Assembly (NCBI GenBank): GCA_025677825.1
Contig: JAIXMO010000003.1
Coordinates: 962,317 to 1,026,316, forward strand
Direction: 5' to 3'
Length of the DNA: 64,000 nt
Source of the DNA: Helicostylum pulchrum
Lineage: Eukaryota > Mucoromycota > Mucoromycetes > Mucorales > Mucoraceae
In this document: positions 48,643-60,289 of the stretch, piece by piece
Layout of the letters: every line of letters begins with the position of its first letter
Numbering within the stretch: the stretch's first letter is position 1
Position numbers and translations under genes: made by a program
The notes under the pieces: generated by a model
What the model was told of the DNA's origin: nothing
The model's database searches: none
What the model saw: only the letters and a program-made list of their open reading frames with translations

Positions 48643-49461
48643 ATGTTTGAAGAATTAAAGGTTGAATCAAATTGTTGTATCGTTTGTCTTGATTGTTTCT
48701 TTTGTAAAAAGGTATTTGAAAAAAAGTTTACTTATTTTGCCGCGCTTCTTATATACTTTGTTGTGTAGTCTCGCGAAAAGAATACAAATGTATTTTGTAG
48801 ATGCAGTGATACCTTATTACTTTCGCATGTCCCCGCGTCTCGCGCTGGAGAACCTGATGTGATGAAAAAGAACGTGTATAAACGAGCTTTTATAATAAAT
48901 TGGGCGCAAAAAAATGCGCATGCATATTATAACTTGAATGGTGGATGGCATATTGATGCGGGAAGGCTTTTGGTGGTACCTCTTTGTATAGTCCATCATA
49001 CAGATTTTCAAACAGAGTGGAGTCAACGTTCAGAAGATTTACTAGATAAGGGTATTCGTGCGGATTCTACTGTAGAAGTTAAAGATGTAACAAAGTTTTT
49101 TGTGAATTGGTCTGGTGCGCCTACATATTCTAACGACTCTATTGATTTGAAAAAGGTTCAACCTTTGCCTTGTTATCCTTTCGAGTTATATATACCTGTT
49201 GAAACTGATGAGACACCTACGTTCAATGATATTTGAGGATACCATACTTTAACTGCTGTAGGTAGAGAACGTAATAATAAGATCGTATTTTATGATGTAG
49301 AGAATAATAAGTATAAACAACTCGAAGATGATTTCCCGGTACCAGTGGATTCTCTAAATAAAAAACCGTATATGGTGGGTCTGTTGCCTCAAAATGTCAA
49401 TGCTAACGAGATGATTTGTAATTTTAACAATGATTCAGACAACAGAGATAGTTTAAAATAG
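48643..49461 (+). CDS. Hypothetical Cys-rich protein with an in-frame TGA
   Basis: Starts only 52 bp after the Gmh1 stop. Exon 48643-48711 reads MFEELKVESNCCIVCLDCFF CKK, written here in two parts. An intron 48712-48768 (GTATTT...TAG) removes an in-frame stop, and exon 2 starts at 48769. The N-terminus has a C-C-x2-C-x2-C-x2-C cluster, possibly metal-binding. The middle has NLNGGWHIDAGRLLVVPLCI and KDVTKFFVNWSGAPTYSNDS. The frame meets TGA at 49234-49236, then stays open for 74 more codons (GYHTLTAVGRERNNKIVFYD, MVGLLPQNVNANEM) to a TAG at 49459-49461. Either a recent nonsense mutation (TGG to TGA fits), a base error, or recoding. The ATG and the intron are my best guess. Family unknown. Confidence 0.5.
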
Positions 49462-49528
49462 TTTTAATAATTAAATAATAAAAGGGGGGTTTTTTTAATA
49501 ATAATAATAATAATACACACAAAGAATT

Positions 49529-51750
49529 TTAATCTTGAACATCTACAATACTGTAACGTCTATGAACAGAGCCTCTCTTTTTCACAGACTGGTGCTGCTC
49601 TTCGTTGCCACCTTCTAGTCCACCAGCACCCATAATAACCCAATTGACAGTACCGTGACGTAAACTCTCAGAGTATTCACTTGGAAAATGATCATTTAAG
49701 AAGAATGGAAATATAATACGAAATAAGATTCGAATCTTATTTTCGCGCGGTAATCTACGAATGACATATCTATTTAAAAGTCCAGATAAATGTAAGAATG
49801 AAATATGTCGTACAGGTACTGGTTCATTAGTGTATGGGTTAGGCGGATAAATTGTAATATTAAATGCGGAATCTATATAAACGAGGGTTCCGGGTGGTGT
49901 ACTATTATATATAAATCATATGTCAATTTTATTGCCTTTTTTCCCCCCCATTTTTTTTTTTTTTTGGGACTTACTAATAGTTCCATAATGTAGGCGTTCT
50001 GGGGATAATATCATTATTGTATACATGATGAAATATTTTATTCGTCATGTGTGGGCTGAATACTCGAGAAAATTCGGCATCACCAATTTTAGGTTGACCG
50101 TATGTATACAAACCAGCAAAATGATCAAGTAAAGGACTCTTTGACTGTAACATTTTAGCAAGGAAGACTAAAATAAAAAGTATAGTTAGTACAAGAAATA
50201 AAAAAAGTGAGGGGGCACTTTACTGGTTCCCATTGCACCTCCTAATGAATGACCAGTAATAAACAATCGCTTCTTCTTTTTTGAAGGAGCAGTTGTACTC
50301 CCATGTGACAAGCCGGATCTTCTTCTGTTTTGTTTTGTATCGTTGTGGGTACGTTGAATTAACGCTAAAATATGTTCCTCTGCTTGTGTGTACATACTAT
50401 TGGATCTTATATCGGTATCGGGACCTATCCATGTACTGTCAATAGGTTCTTTTACATGATGAAATAAATTGGTGGATACAAACTTTATGATTTTGCCTAA
50501 TCCCTGGACAGCTGAAACAATGGTACGATAGACAGACGTATTAATTAATTCGATCTGTAAAATTGGCCCTGTCGTCGATGATGATGATGATGCTTTTTGT
50601 GTGGGGTGATCGGAATAATGACCCTCATCTGTATTATATCGCTTTTTAGGTTCGCCCATTGCTTTCCAAAATCCTTTATGTACTTTGCCCATTGGTCCCC
50701 AAGATGATTTTACGTCCGTCATGTTCATAGTAATGTTGGTTAAATAATTCTGAATATTGAGCGGGTTGGTTCTATTATACAATAAAAAGGGGGTGAGTTT
50801 TTGTTTTGTTTTGTTTATTTGTGCCTGTATGTCTTACCCTCGAAATACCAATAAAATATCATCATCCTTTTCCGTAATAAATGCGCAAATGTTCTTGTAT
50901 AATAAAAAAAAAAAGAGGTTAATATACAATAAAAAAAACTAAATTTTTGTATGTGTAACGTTTCTATTTTACCCCACCTTGTACGCTATGGGACGAAAAG
51001 TATTATCTACATCAAAACCAGCTTTTTTTAATTCGTACTTGATCACTTCTACATCTTCGTACACAAGTTTACTTGCTACGGAAAGGGTATATGCTAAAGG
51101 GACCGAGTATTTTGGTCGCTTTAAGAGAGAAGTAAGTTCACGTGATTCAGGGCCATTATGCTCGTCTGTCATGCGCAATTGTTTCCGTTGTTTAAATAGT
51201 TCACTATTTTCTAAATGCTTTGTTCTTGGGATCGAGTCGTCGAATAATTCTATGCGTGGATCCATTGCGTTGGTAATAGCTAAAATAATGCATGATTTTT
51301 TTATTTATTTTTAATAAAAAAAATTTTTAAGCGGTCAAAAAACTTACAGTAATTGCGGTTAGATGGATGTTTACCTACTACACAACGAAGTATAGTACGA
51401 ATTAAATGATCACTCATTAATAACACAATAAAGCCTAAAAAGAAAAGGAATCGAATGACGATTGAAAAAGCAGGGCCAATGACAGTAGTTCTTGATAAGT
51501 AACGAGTAAAAGGAGCTAATGATCTACTGATACTTGCTAACAAGGTAAAAATCATGGGAGTACCGTGTTTCACGGTCTTGTAACCGAGAAAAAGAAAGGT
51601 AGAAAGGCCCATGCTAATGATAGATAGTGCAAATAGAATAGTACTTAGGAATGTCAGGTTATCTTGTAAAGCATACAGTGCAAATAAAGCAGGAATGGAC
51701 GAAATAACAAACGCAATCGCAAAGTATATTCGGTTTCTTCCTTGTGCCAT
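49529..51750 (-). CDS. Membrane-anchored class 3 (alpha/beta) lipase, diacylglycerol-lipase-like
   Basis: Six exons (51750-51348, 51279-50978, 50893-50838, 50771-50224, 50167-49975, 49901-49529) give 624 aa. Residues 1-130 form four hydrophobic spans (AIAFVISSIPALFALYAL; FLSTILFALSIISMGLSTF), as in sn-1 DAG lipases. The catalytic domain has ILLVFRGTNPLNIQNYLTN (oxyanion side), the nucleophile elbow LFITGHSLGGAMGTIFLA and the acid-loop YNNDIIPRTPTLWNYYTPPG. A His/Ser-rich insert (ASSSSSTTG) interrupts the lid region. A membrane diacylglycerol or acylglycerol lipase is the likely role. The donor of exon 2 (GTGGGG) is weak but required by frame. Confidence 0.88.
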
Positions 51751-52493
51751 TTATATATGTGTATATAAAAACCTCCTCTTTTACTTTGTCATTGACTAAC
51801 CTTTTTCTTTCTTTTTTTTTACTTTTTTTTTGGACAAGAAAAAAAAAAGGAAAAAGGAAAAAGAAAGAGGAAATTATATAGGCAATGTAAAAAAAAAAAA
51901 GTGTGTGGGGGAATAGACATCTCTGTGTAAGGCACATGTCTTCTCCCCTTTTAGCGGAAACCGAATTAATCTTTGGGGTGTTACGGTTTTGTGAAGCGTT
52001 GCCTCATTTTAATATCGCTTTAGGGAAATCAATTTATTTAAACAGTGAATCATCAATTTAGCAGCATATTTTATCTTTTTACATCCTTACTTTCTCAACT
52101 CTTTCACAAGTTTAAACATGTCTCTTTTTAAGAAATTTTTTGGCGGACAGAGTAATTTTCTAAGCCGCTGTAAACTGTGTTGGGAACTTTTTTTTCTGAC
52201 TGAAAAAGTGTGAAGTGGGGATGTCTTGGAGTCACTTGGTGTATGTGTGTATGTGTGTTCTATCCGTGATTTTACGACACGAGACTGATAAAAAAAAAGT
52301 GGAAGCTTTCTACCGAGGTCACAGGGAAAGGGGCTATTAAGCTGTCAATTCCACGGATATATTTAATATACTTAAAACACAGCGTGACTGTTGCAAAGTG
52401 ACAAAATAAAGCAGAAAAGGTAGAGTTTTTTTTTATCAGAACGCTTCTTTTTTTTTTCCAAGTGCACATTCATATAAATATATAAAAACAGAA
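51751..52493. other. Divergent promoter region
   Basis: No coding feature between the divergent lipase and TFIIIC genes. Purine/pyrimidine-rich tracts lie near both starts. ATGTCTCTTTTTAAGAAATT near 52118 opens only a short frame. Confidence 0.5.
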
Positions 52494-53021
52494 ATGAGTG
52501 ACTCAGAATACGAAGAAGAAGTAAAAGCAAAAAAGAATACAAGCTGTAGAATTTTTATATACTGATACCAAAAAAAAAAAAAAATAGACAACTTATGTCG
52601 TGTTTGATTTGGGAAAAGCTATTACACCTCAATATATCCAAGAAATGAAAGAAAAGGCAGGAGGATGTAGAGTGCTGGCAAGTGTTTTTTTTTTAAAAAA
52701 AAAAAGGCAAAAAAAAAGATTATTTTTTGTTAAAGAGTAAAGCAAAAAAAAAAAAAAATTTAGGGTCTGGAAGAAGGAAAACCGTATATTCAAATAGGTA
52801 ATATGACATTTGAAGGAGAAGTGGATGAAACTATCGGTACACATCTTATGTTTACAGTAGAAGAGAAACAAAAAAAGAAAGTTCTTGAATACAAATGTAC
52901 TACAGAAACTGTTGTCAAGATGGATAGTATTACATTAGACACTAAACGAGAGAAAAGACCACAGATCAAGCCTGAAGCCGAAGAGATAAATGATGATGCA
53001 GTACTTGATGCCATCTTATAA
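52494..53021 (+). CDS. TFIIIC small subunit (GTF3C6/Tfc7-type triple-barrel protein)
   Basis: Part of the RNA polymerase III initiation factor that binds A/B-box promoters of tRNA genes. Three exons (52494-52520, 52588-52677, 52764-53021) give 124 aa. The family core reads TTYVVFDLGKAITPQYIQEM, then CRVLGLEEGKPYIQIGNMTF and EGEVDETIGTHLMFTVEEKQ, as in the TFIIIC subunit 6 domain. An acidic tail follows. The second intron has a GC donor (CTG|GCAAGT) instead of GT. Only this junction keeps the frame and rebuilds VLGLEEG, so it is a genuine GC-AG intron. The domain is short but complete. Confidence 0.8.
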
Positions 53022-53919
53022 GAATTGTATGATTTTTTTCGTTTTAGTTTTATAATAAAAAAAGTAAATAAATTACTGGTAAAAAAGAATGAAACCCACA
53101 AAATTGCACATAATGCCATAAGTTGATACGAAGACCAATCCTAACCATTCTGTGCACCCATCTCGTGTGCTAATAGATACTCTTCAATTGTTTGACGATT
53201 TCGATGTTTCAACGATAATTACCGAGGTAACCATCTCACACGAATGCTTTTTATTTCAACTGTTATTTTTTGCGTTGTTAAAGAAAAAAAAACTTTCTGC
53301 GTTTTGCACCCTGTATTTATATTTTTTCCTCTATTAAGGAGTCACTTTTTTTTTTTCAGTCCTCACTTAATAAGCCTTAAATTTATTAATTTTTTCCATT
53401 GGGGTTTTTCTGTAAGCCGTCACTTTTTTTTTTTCAAGAAAAAAAAAGAGATTCACACCGAGGATTGTTTTATTTAATGCACGCGGTCATATATGTATGA
53501 CTTTTTTTTTTTATACCCGGTTATTTTTCGATTTGTATGTGAATCGCTCTTTTAGATCTAGTGCACATGGAAAGGGGTGAATTACTTGTAGTGCAATGGA
53601 TTATAATATGCAAAAAAAGGGGAGGGGGGGACATGAATATTATTTTTTTAAAGCTCCTCTAAATCTTTAAATTGGCAGTGAAACGACTGTATCGAAGTGA
53701 TCTTTATTTATTTTATTTAAAATCATTAAAATGAAGGTATAAGCGAAAGAAATTGGGATGATATATAGTGAAGGTAGAAGAGGTGTTTGTGGAGGAAGAG
53801 AAACAAGTAAAGTATTAAGCGAGAGAGAGAGAAAGAGAGAAAGAGAGTGAGTGAGTGAGAGAATTAGATAAAATTAAAGAATATACAAATTAGAAATTAA
53901 AAATAAAAAGTTGTTGTTG
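53022..53919. other. 3' intergenic region with GA microsatellite
   Basis: Convergent 3' flanks of the TFIIIC and G-alpha genes. A GAGA-rich tract at about 53819-53860 and many T/A runs. The Phe-rich plus frames at 53152-53477 are translations of T runs. Confidence 0.5.
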
Positions 53920-55448
53920 TTATAGCATGCCAGAATCCCTTAGTGCATTTTGTAATAAGGTTTCTTTAACAGCGGCAAAGACAAATCGTATCTAAATAAA
54001 ATAGTTAATATATAAAAAAAAAAAAGACTAATCAAGTAAATAAACATTACATTTGAGGTGTCAGTAGCTTGTGTAAGACTAGGAAATATATTTATAAATT
54101 AATGAACAAATGAATACACAAAAAGAATGAGCGGAAACTTACTGAGGATAGATATTTAGCTTGTTTCTGTTACACTGTAAGAATCGCCAAAGTATATATT
54201 TAGCTGCTTTATTTGCATCATTTCCTCCACCATAATCGGGAAAGTAATTTTCAAGTGGTGCACCTGCAATTTTAGCTTTAAAGATATCTACCTTATTTAA
54301 AAATAGCATGATTGAAGAATGAATAAACCATCTACTATTAACAATAGATTCAAATAAAGCTAAACTTTCAAGCATTCGATTCTATGAATATATAAGTATT
54401 TCTTTCAATTGTAAATACATATATACAAATGTATGAATATATAATACCTGATTCGATTCTTCCAATAAAACTTGATCGTATTCACTTAATGCTACACAAA
54501 AAATAATAGATGTTACTGCGTCAAAACAGTGAATCCATTTTTTCCGTTCTGAGCGCTGTCCACCAACATCAAACATACTTAAAAAGGAATTAAATTCACA
54601 TGTTTAATTCACTTTTTTTCTTTTATAAACTTACTGTATTAATAAACCACCCAATTGAAATTGAATTTCTGTAATTCCTGTAGTCTTCAATCTTGCCCGC
54701 AAGACATCTTGTTCATTAGGTAAATAATTTGCCTGACCTATACGATCAAGTGAATCAAAAAAACTATATTTCATTTAGTATACAAATATATAAACTTTAT
54801 GTTTACACTGTAAAATTATCGCTTACTATGGCGCTGAATCCATCAAGTATAATCCATTTTCTCGTTTAGAATAGCGTGCAACAACGACAGGGTCTTGCCA
54901 CAGTAACTTTACTAACGCAATGATTTCTGGGCTCAATTGACTTTTAGGATTTCCTGATACTCTATAAGCTAATATTCGATCTACATTATCCTACATGATA
55001 TTTAATTCCATGTTTTTTTCAAAAAAAAAGAAGTGTATATACACATGTATTATATTTACATTTAATTCGGGTTTCTCGTACGATAATCCTAATTCAGATA
55101 TCGTTTGAACTATTGTTTGTGCTGATTCAACTACGTTACGATATACTGTTGCTCTCCAAGTAAATAATTCGTCTTCTGAATATCCGTTCAAGTTGATTAT
55201 TTTCATTTGCTTTAGTAAAGTTGACTTTCCTGACTCGCCCGAGCCTATACAAACAAAAAATACAAACAAAAAAAAAAAGTTTTTTAGTTTAAACGATTCA
55301 TAATGATAATGACAACAACAACAATACCTAAAAGTAAAATCTTGCATTCTTTTTCTTTGTGGCTTTTTTCTTTTTCAATCAGTTTATCAATTTCATTACT
55401 TCGTTGATGTTCATGGTTGTCTTCTTCCGAGGAATGACATAAGCCCAT
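53920..55448 (-). CDS. Heterotrimeric G-protein alpha subunit
   Basis: GTP-switch for pheromone/nutrient-type receptors at the plasma membrane. Eight exons (55448-55328, 55244-55060, 54990-54827, 54763-54635, 54577-54448, 54381-54143, 54078-54051, 53991-53920) give 355 aa, the standard length. MGLCHS fits N-myristoylation plus Cys4 palmitoylation. Motifs: P-loop [13 protein letters not shown], switch I RLKTTGI, switch [14 protein letters not shown] with the catalytic Gln, and LFLNKVD. The guanine-ring motif, normally TCAT, reads TQATDT. The C-terminus is RDSGML, with no Cys at position -4, so it is not a pertussis-toxin-type tail and receptor choice may differ from Gpa1. Confidence 0.94.
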
Positions 55449-55924
55449 ATTTTATAATAAGGTTAGAAAAGAGAAGAGAAAAAAAAATATGTGAAAAAGA
55501 GAGAAAAAAAAAATTATAATTGTTTTTTCTCGATACAAACTGTGAAAAGGGTATTAAACTCCGAGTGAAACATGGTTGAATGACTTTACACAGCCATAAT
55601 AAAACATAGTCCCGCGTTATATATGTAATTTGTCAAAAAATTATTCCATCAGTGTATTCTTCTTATTCTTCTTTACCTTTTTTATTTGAAATAACCAACC
55701 ATACTGGTAAATATTTTTAACATATTTATATTATAACCTTTTTTTAACACAACTCTAATTTTATAGCTGGTTCTTTAATTTCAAATAAATTTGTCTTTTA
55801 CTCTTAAAACTTTAAAACAATTCGACACGTAAACACCAATACCTTATCACACAGTCAATAGCACTCTTATTGCGCTACAAGTAATTAGAATTAGCAGTTT
55901 TACTAGATCCTACCTGATATTAAT
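55449..55924. other. Promoter region of the G-alpha gene
   Basis: AT-rich with purine runs next to the G-alpha start. No gene seen. Confidence 0.45.
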
Positions 55925-56308
55925 ATGGCTAAGAGAAAAAAAACCAAGCAAGAAAACGCGTTTGATGGTATTAAAACCACAGCATTACCTATTACAAAAA
56001 ATAATGCAAAACGCCTTAATTCAACGCAGGAATCGTCGTCAAACGTTGTCAAACGCCCCCGTGTCATTGCTTCTCCAGAGGATATAATTTTACCTCATTT
56101 TAGAACTTCGATGAATGATTTTATTAAGTCCAAGCTTACTACAATAGTACGCGACGCGAAAGAGACACAGATTTCGAAAAAGATTGAAGATTTTAAAAAT
56201 AAATCGTTAAAGGATAAACGACTTCCTAATGGGATAATGACTACAGCCGCAACTATGTCCGGTTGTTCGCCTAGTATATTAAGAGATTATCTAGAAAAAA
56301 ATATTTAA
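55925..56308 (+). CDS. Hypothetical basic protein, possibly the 5' part of the decayed Fanzor gene
   Basis: A 127-codon frame from ATG: MAKRKKTKQENAFDGIKTTA, then KRPRVIASPEDIILPHF and KLTTIVRDAKETQISKKIED. It is strongly basic with two nuclear-signal-like clusters and ends at a TAA followed by further Lys-rich open pieces. It is co-oriented with the Fanzor relic that begins about 350 bp on. Fanzor proteins usually have a basic N-terminal region, so it may be its remnant, but I see no conserved motif to prove this. Confidence 0.4.
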   Translation: MAKRKKTKQENAFDGIKTTALPITKNNAKRLNSTQESSSNVVKRPRVIASPEDIILPHFRTSMNDFIKSKLTTIVRDAKETQISKKIEDFKNKSLKDKRLPNGIMTTAATMSGCSPSILRDYLEKNI

Positions 56309-56649
56309 TTCAATGCTCAACTACCTTTTGGACGTGCTGTTACGTGTGCACCTGGCACCCAAAAGAGAAAGGGAATATAGAGAAATGAAAGAAGCAAAGA
56401 AAACAGATGCCCTACAAAAAAATACAGCAGAATCAGGAAAAAACGTTTAGCAGAAATAGAATGAGGAGCTTCGTTCGTGCATAAGCTAAAAAACTTGAAA
56501 AGTACAAATTGAAATCGAGTGAAAGAAAAATCAACGCATCGCAGGAAGAATAAATTTCTACAAGCGTAAGCGAGTAGAACATTCTGCTTTTAAAAAGTCT
56601 TCATCGGTACATACTTATATACATAAACACTCACTAAATGTTTTTTATC

Positions 56650-58317
56650 ATACTAATGAAAATCATGTAGCATCCATCGGATACATTAGATGTACAAAAA
56701 ACCACTGTACAGTTATTAGGTCAGAAACAAGTTCAACAAAAGTTAGCACCTATAGCGGAAAAGTCACGCTTTATTCAAGCTTTATCCGATCCTGAAGCAA
56801 TAAAAGAAAGTGATAAGGGTGAAATGGTTCTTAAAGAAGAAACAGATGCTCTCCAAGCCAAATCCGAATTTTATCAATCCAATTAAAAGGTTCATTGAAA
56901 GGTGAAGCAAACATCGATTACGCTAAGCAAAAAAAAAAGACTTGAAATTAAAATGGAATACTCATCCCAAGGATGCCATATTTGACGAAATCCAAGCAGT
57001 TAAGCGTTCTGAATATGAAGCGCTCATTAATTCTACAAAGGTTAGAAAAGAGCTAAAAGATCAAAGAAGTTTACAACATATAAAGCGAATGGCTCTTCGA
57101 CGTTTAAAATTACTTCAAACAGAGTCGGGTAAACTTAAACTTTCCGTTGCAAATGTTATGCCAGATCTATTTAATCTTGAAAGTTCCGATCAGGGATCCA
57201 CAAAGCTGAAGAGGCATTTGTGAACAAAAATACTATAACTAATGAAAACATAGTATTTTCGGGAACAGATAATGGAATAGTTACAATGACGATCACTGTT
57301 GGACTTACGTTACATCGCTTCAAACTTCATTTAGAATTGTATAATATATACGATGCTCTCTCGGATACTGATGATAAACACTCAATGGACGATATAATAC
57401 AACAATACAACACTAAGGAAGACGGTTATAACGATTTATTGAAACGTCCAATCTGTACGAAGATTACTACTGCCGATATTGATGTCGGGGCCAGACATAA
57501 AAAGGCTAGGAGAAAACTAGAAAGAAGAAAAAAAACACACGGAGCAAGGTAAAAGGATTCTACAAATCGAGAAATTTCTATCTGAGATACCGTTGAACAG
57601 CACGTTAAATATTCAAGAACTTCATACAAATCATGTTACCCGAAATCAACACAGACTAGAAATGAACAAATTTTACTTCTCTAAGAACCAAGCTAGAAGT
57701 AGTAGATCCGTAGAAATACAAAATAAATCATTTCGGCTTAAGCTATGTGCTCAAGAAAAAAAATTCATTACAAAGCAAGAAGATAAAGTGATATATAAAA
57801 GAACAGTGTATTCAGTGTCTACAGACTAAAAAACAATTTACTTCCATATACATAGGGTTCAAAGGAAGAAAAAAGCCTAAGCTTGTAATGATGATTGGTG
57901 GTCGGGGAACAGGAGTGGGGTCCCGTATAAAGGTCATTTGCGTTATGGCGGAAAATAGAAACAGGATATACATGGCAAATATGTATCAGTCTGTATTACC
58001 AACGAGAATAACTCTTCTCAAACGTGCGTATACTGTTATAACAAGCTTAGTCATCCGATTCAAGCGAAAAAAGTTAAAAGGAAACATATCAGAGTCCGAA
58101 GCAAAGGGTCTTTCAGATGTATTAATCCTAGGTGTGTTTATGTAACAAATAAGAAGGCTATTATGTCCCAAGATACGACTTCAGCATTAGCAATAGGGTT
58201 GTCAGGAGTGGCCCAACTTCTTTTTCAGCAAACATTTCCAGTATTTTCAACTAGCAACAGTCAATTCAACGCTGATTTTAAAAGTTCAGCCTCTTCCTTC
58301 TTTTATGAAAGAGAGTG
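56650..58317 (+). pseudogene. Decayed Fanzor (eukaryotic TnpB-like RNA-guided nuclease)
   Basis: Successive plus-strand open pieces carry the order expected of a Fanzor/TnpB nuclease. A helical region comes first (HPSDTLDVQKTTVQLLGQKQ; KLKWNTHPKDAIFDEIQAVK; HIKRMALRRLKLLQ). Then VFSGTDNGIVTMTITV, with the RuvC-I-like Asp at 57268-57270. Next are LEMNKFYFSKNQARSSRSVE and GGRGTGVGSRIK (about 57894-57930), and in the next frame GHLRYGGK, a TAG, and VSVCITNENNSSQTCVYCYN. The zinc ribbon has Cys codons at 58025 and 58034 (C-x2-C) and at 58118 and 58133 (C-x4-C). RuvC-III-like QDTTSALAIGLSG follows, with its Asp at 58172-58174. At least one in-frame stop (where Trp is expected) and several frame changes make it non-functional. 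The motifs match TnpB/Fanzor; the family name is from knowledge, not a search. Confidence 0.75.
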
Positions 58318-58560
58318 ACAGGGCAGTGACGAAGTCACTATTCGAGATCGTAAAGATTTGTAATGGTAAGCAAGAGGGTATTGTTTATTAAATAATTATT
58401 ATTCACAAGCAGGCCAGGTGTGACAGCCTTAAATTATGGGTTTTTAAGAATTTCGAACATAGTCCTCCCCTAGGTTCCTTGCCCTATATAAAATTTAACG
58501 CGCTTCATTTATACTTCTGCCTAATATACAACTTAAGAATTGTATGTCTACCATATTTGT

Positions 58561-58609
<49 letters not shown>

Positions 58610-59730
58610 CGGAGAACTTGGCGATTATTATTTGCACCATTATTTGTTTCATTCAATCATGTGATTACATAGTATTCTGCAACTCGCCCATACTATATAT
58701 GCTTCTTTACGTACATATAATCATGAATGATGCAAAATATAAATATATTATGCTTACCCTATTATCATTTAACTTAAACAAGAAGCCCTATTCTTATTGT
58801 ATTTTCGGGCTTACTCAAATATATGGGGCAAATACATCTTGACCATGTCTCGACTTTATTGCTTAATGCTAAAACGTTCTATTTTATTATATACACATAT
58901 ATCCCAAACTGGTAAATAGAAACACGTTTAACAATATATTTTAATGCCAAGAGTTTCTTAAAAATTAAAGAAAGACTCATTATTTACTTTTTGTTTTGTA
59001 TTTGAGAAAAACAATATCTCCTTTTTTAATACAATGTTAATCAAACAATAAAACAATAGATGTACTTTTTGCTATTACCCACACATTATTCCCTAAAGCT
59101 TCGAGATGTTCCGAGACACTATTTCGCCGTGTACTACTGTACATTTTTTTGACACTATGTAACAGTGTAAATATTATCCAGTAAAAAAAAATTATCCGCC
59201 CTTTAAACAGTGTCCTTTGTAGTTATAAATAAAATAAACGTAAATACCGAGTCTAGTAGTACTGTAGTTTAACTAGCATCAAATTCATTATGACATGATG
59301 TAAATATGTCAAAGCGCTCATGTAAGCCGTAGATACTGGCTGTTTTTTTAAGGGGGTTGCAAATATTTTTTCTGTACTTGTATTTTTGATCGCTTACCAA
59401 AAAAAAAAAAAAACGTGCAATAGACTCAGGATTTAAAGGAACAAAAAGATATTTTGACTGGGTTTTAGCTTAACAATTGAATATATTTCTTACATAAGTG
59501 ATTGTAAATATTATATATGTGTGATGCAGTCGTTTTTTTAAACTAAATATTCGTATTCTTCCAGTCGTTCCTTTAGAAAGAAAGAGAGAGAGAAAAAAAA
59601 AGGGGTCAGAGACTGTATTACAAGACTGTAAGAGTTAGGAAAGAGCTGTTTTAAAACCGAATTTTATTTAATGTGTATGAGGATAATATTTATAAAGTTA
59701 CAAAGACGTAACATAACTGAGTTTTACACA
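58318..59730. other. Spacer downstream of the Fanzor relic
   Basis: No gene seen. Contains a T43-type tract at about 58564-58606 and AT-rich DNA. If the relic had a guide RNA or right end, it would be expected in the first few hundred bases; I cannot identify one. Confidence 0.4.
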
Positions 59731-59760
59731 TGTATCAATCGACATGAGAGCCAGCGCTTC
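59731..59760 (+). repeat. Direct repeat, left copy (partner at 61061-61090)
   Basis: GTATCAATCGACATGAGA is followed by CCAGCGCTTC. The partner at 61061 reads GTATCAATTGACATGAGA followed by AAGTGCCTTC. Both are preceded by GTTTT(A/G)CACA. The copies lie 1.33 kb apart, in the same orientation, and bracket the MULE-like fragment and element copies D and E. Confidence 0.6.
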
Positions 59761-59801
59761 AACAGTTTTAAGAAAAAAAGTGGTATGGCCTAAAGAAGAA
59801 T

Positions 59802-60029
59802 ATGGCGCACCTGATGTTTTTTTCATCGGTAATGAAAAAAGCATTGCAAAGTGTTATTTACAAAGTTTTTCCTTCCTCTGATTACTCGCTCTGTGTTATC
59901 CACTTGATGAAGAACGTGAAAACCTATACCGTCTATGAGTTTATAACACACATTCATTCTTGCCATGCTGTATTCGATATGAATTTAGATGAAAATCTGG
60001 AAAAAAAATCATACAGGAAAAACCACTAG
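59802..60029 (+). mobile_element. MULE-like transposase fragment
   Basis: The frame reads VMKKALQSVIYKVFPSSDYS then LCVIHLMKNVKTYTV. This corresponds to the MULE transposase block 'reKALxxAIxxVFPxAxhxLCxwHixkNV'. No catalytic remainder and no terminal repeats were identified. Assignment rests on this single block. Confidence 0.45.
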
Positions 60030-60289
60030 GCAAATGGTCGATGCGGGAGCTCGATGAAAGTTTTTTAAAGACTTCCTTAAAAAAGAAGTGACAGCATTGC
60101 TTCCGACCCAACAAAAATAAATAATTAAGCTTATGATACGTACGTTATGAATATCTTTAGTGGCAAACCTTTCTTCTTTTTTTTTACAGTGCCTTCTGTC
60201 ATATATAAGGTTCTATTGTAAACGATGTAGTTTATAACACGCCAAATAGTACTTAAAGTGCATATTACCTTTCTTTTATTTTTGGTGCT

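Noticed and set aside
52803..53119. Minus-strand frame opposite the TFIIIC subunit
   Set aside because: Antisense shadow of exon 3 plus A/T runs.
53819..53860. GAGAGA tract as a possible GAGA-factor site
   Set aside because: Simple microsatellite in a convergent 3' region; nothing ties it to regulation.
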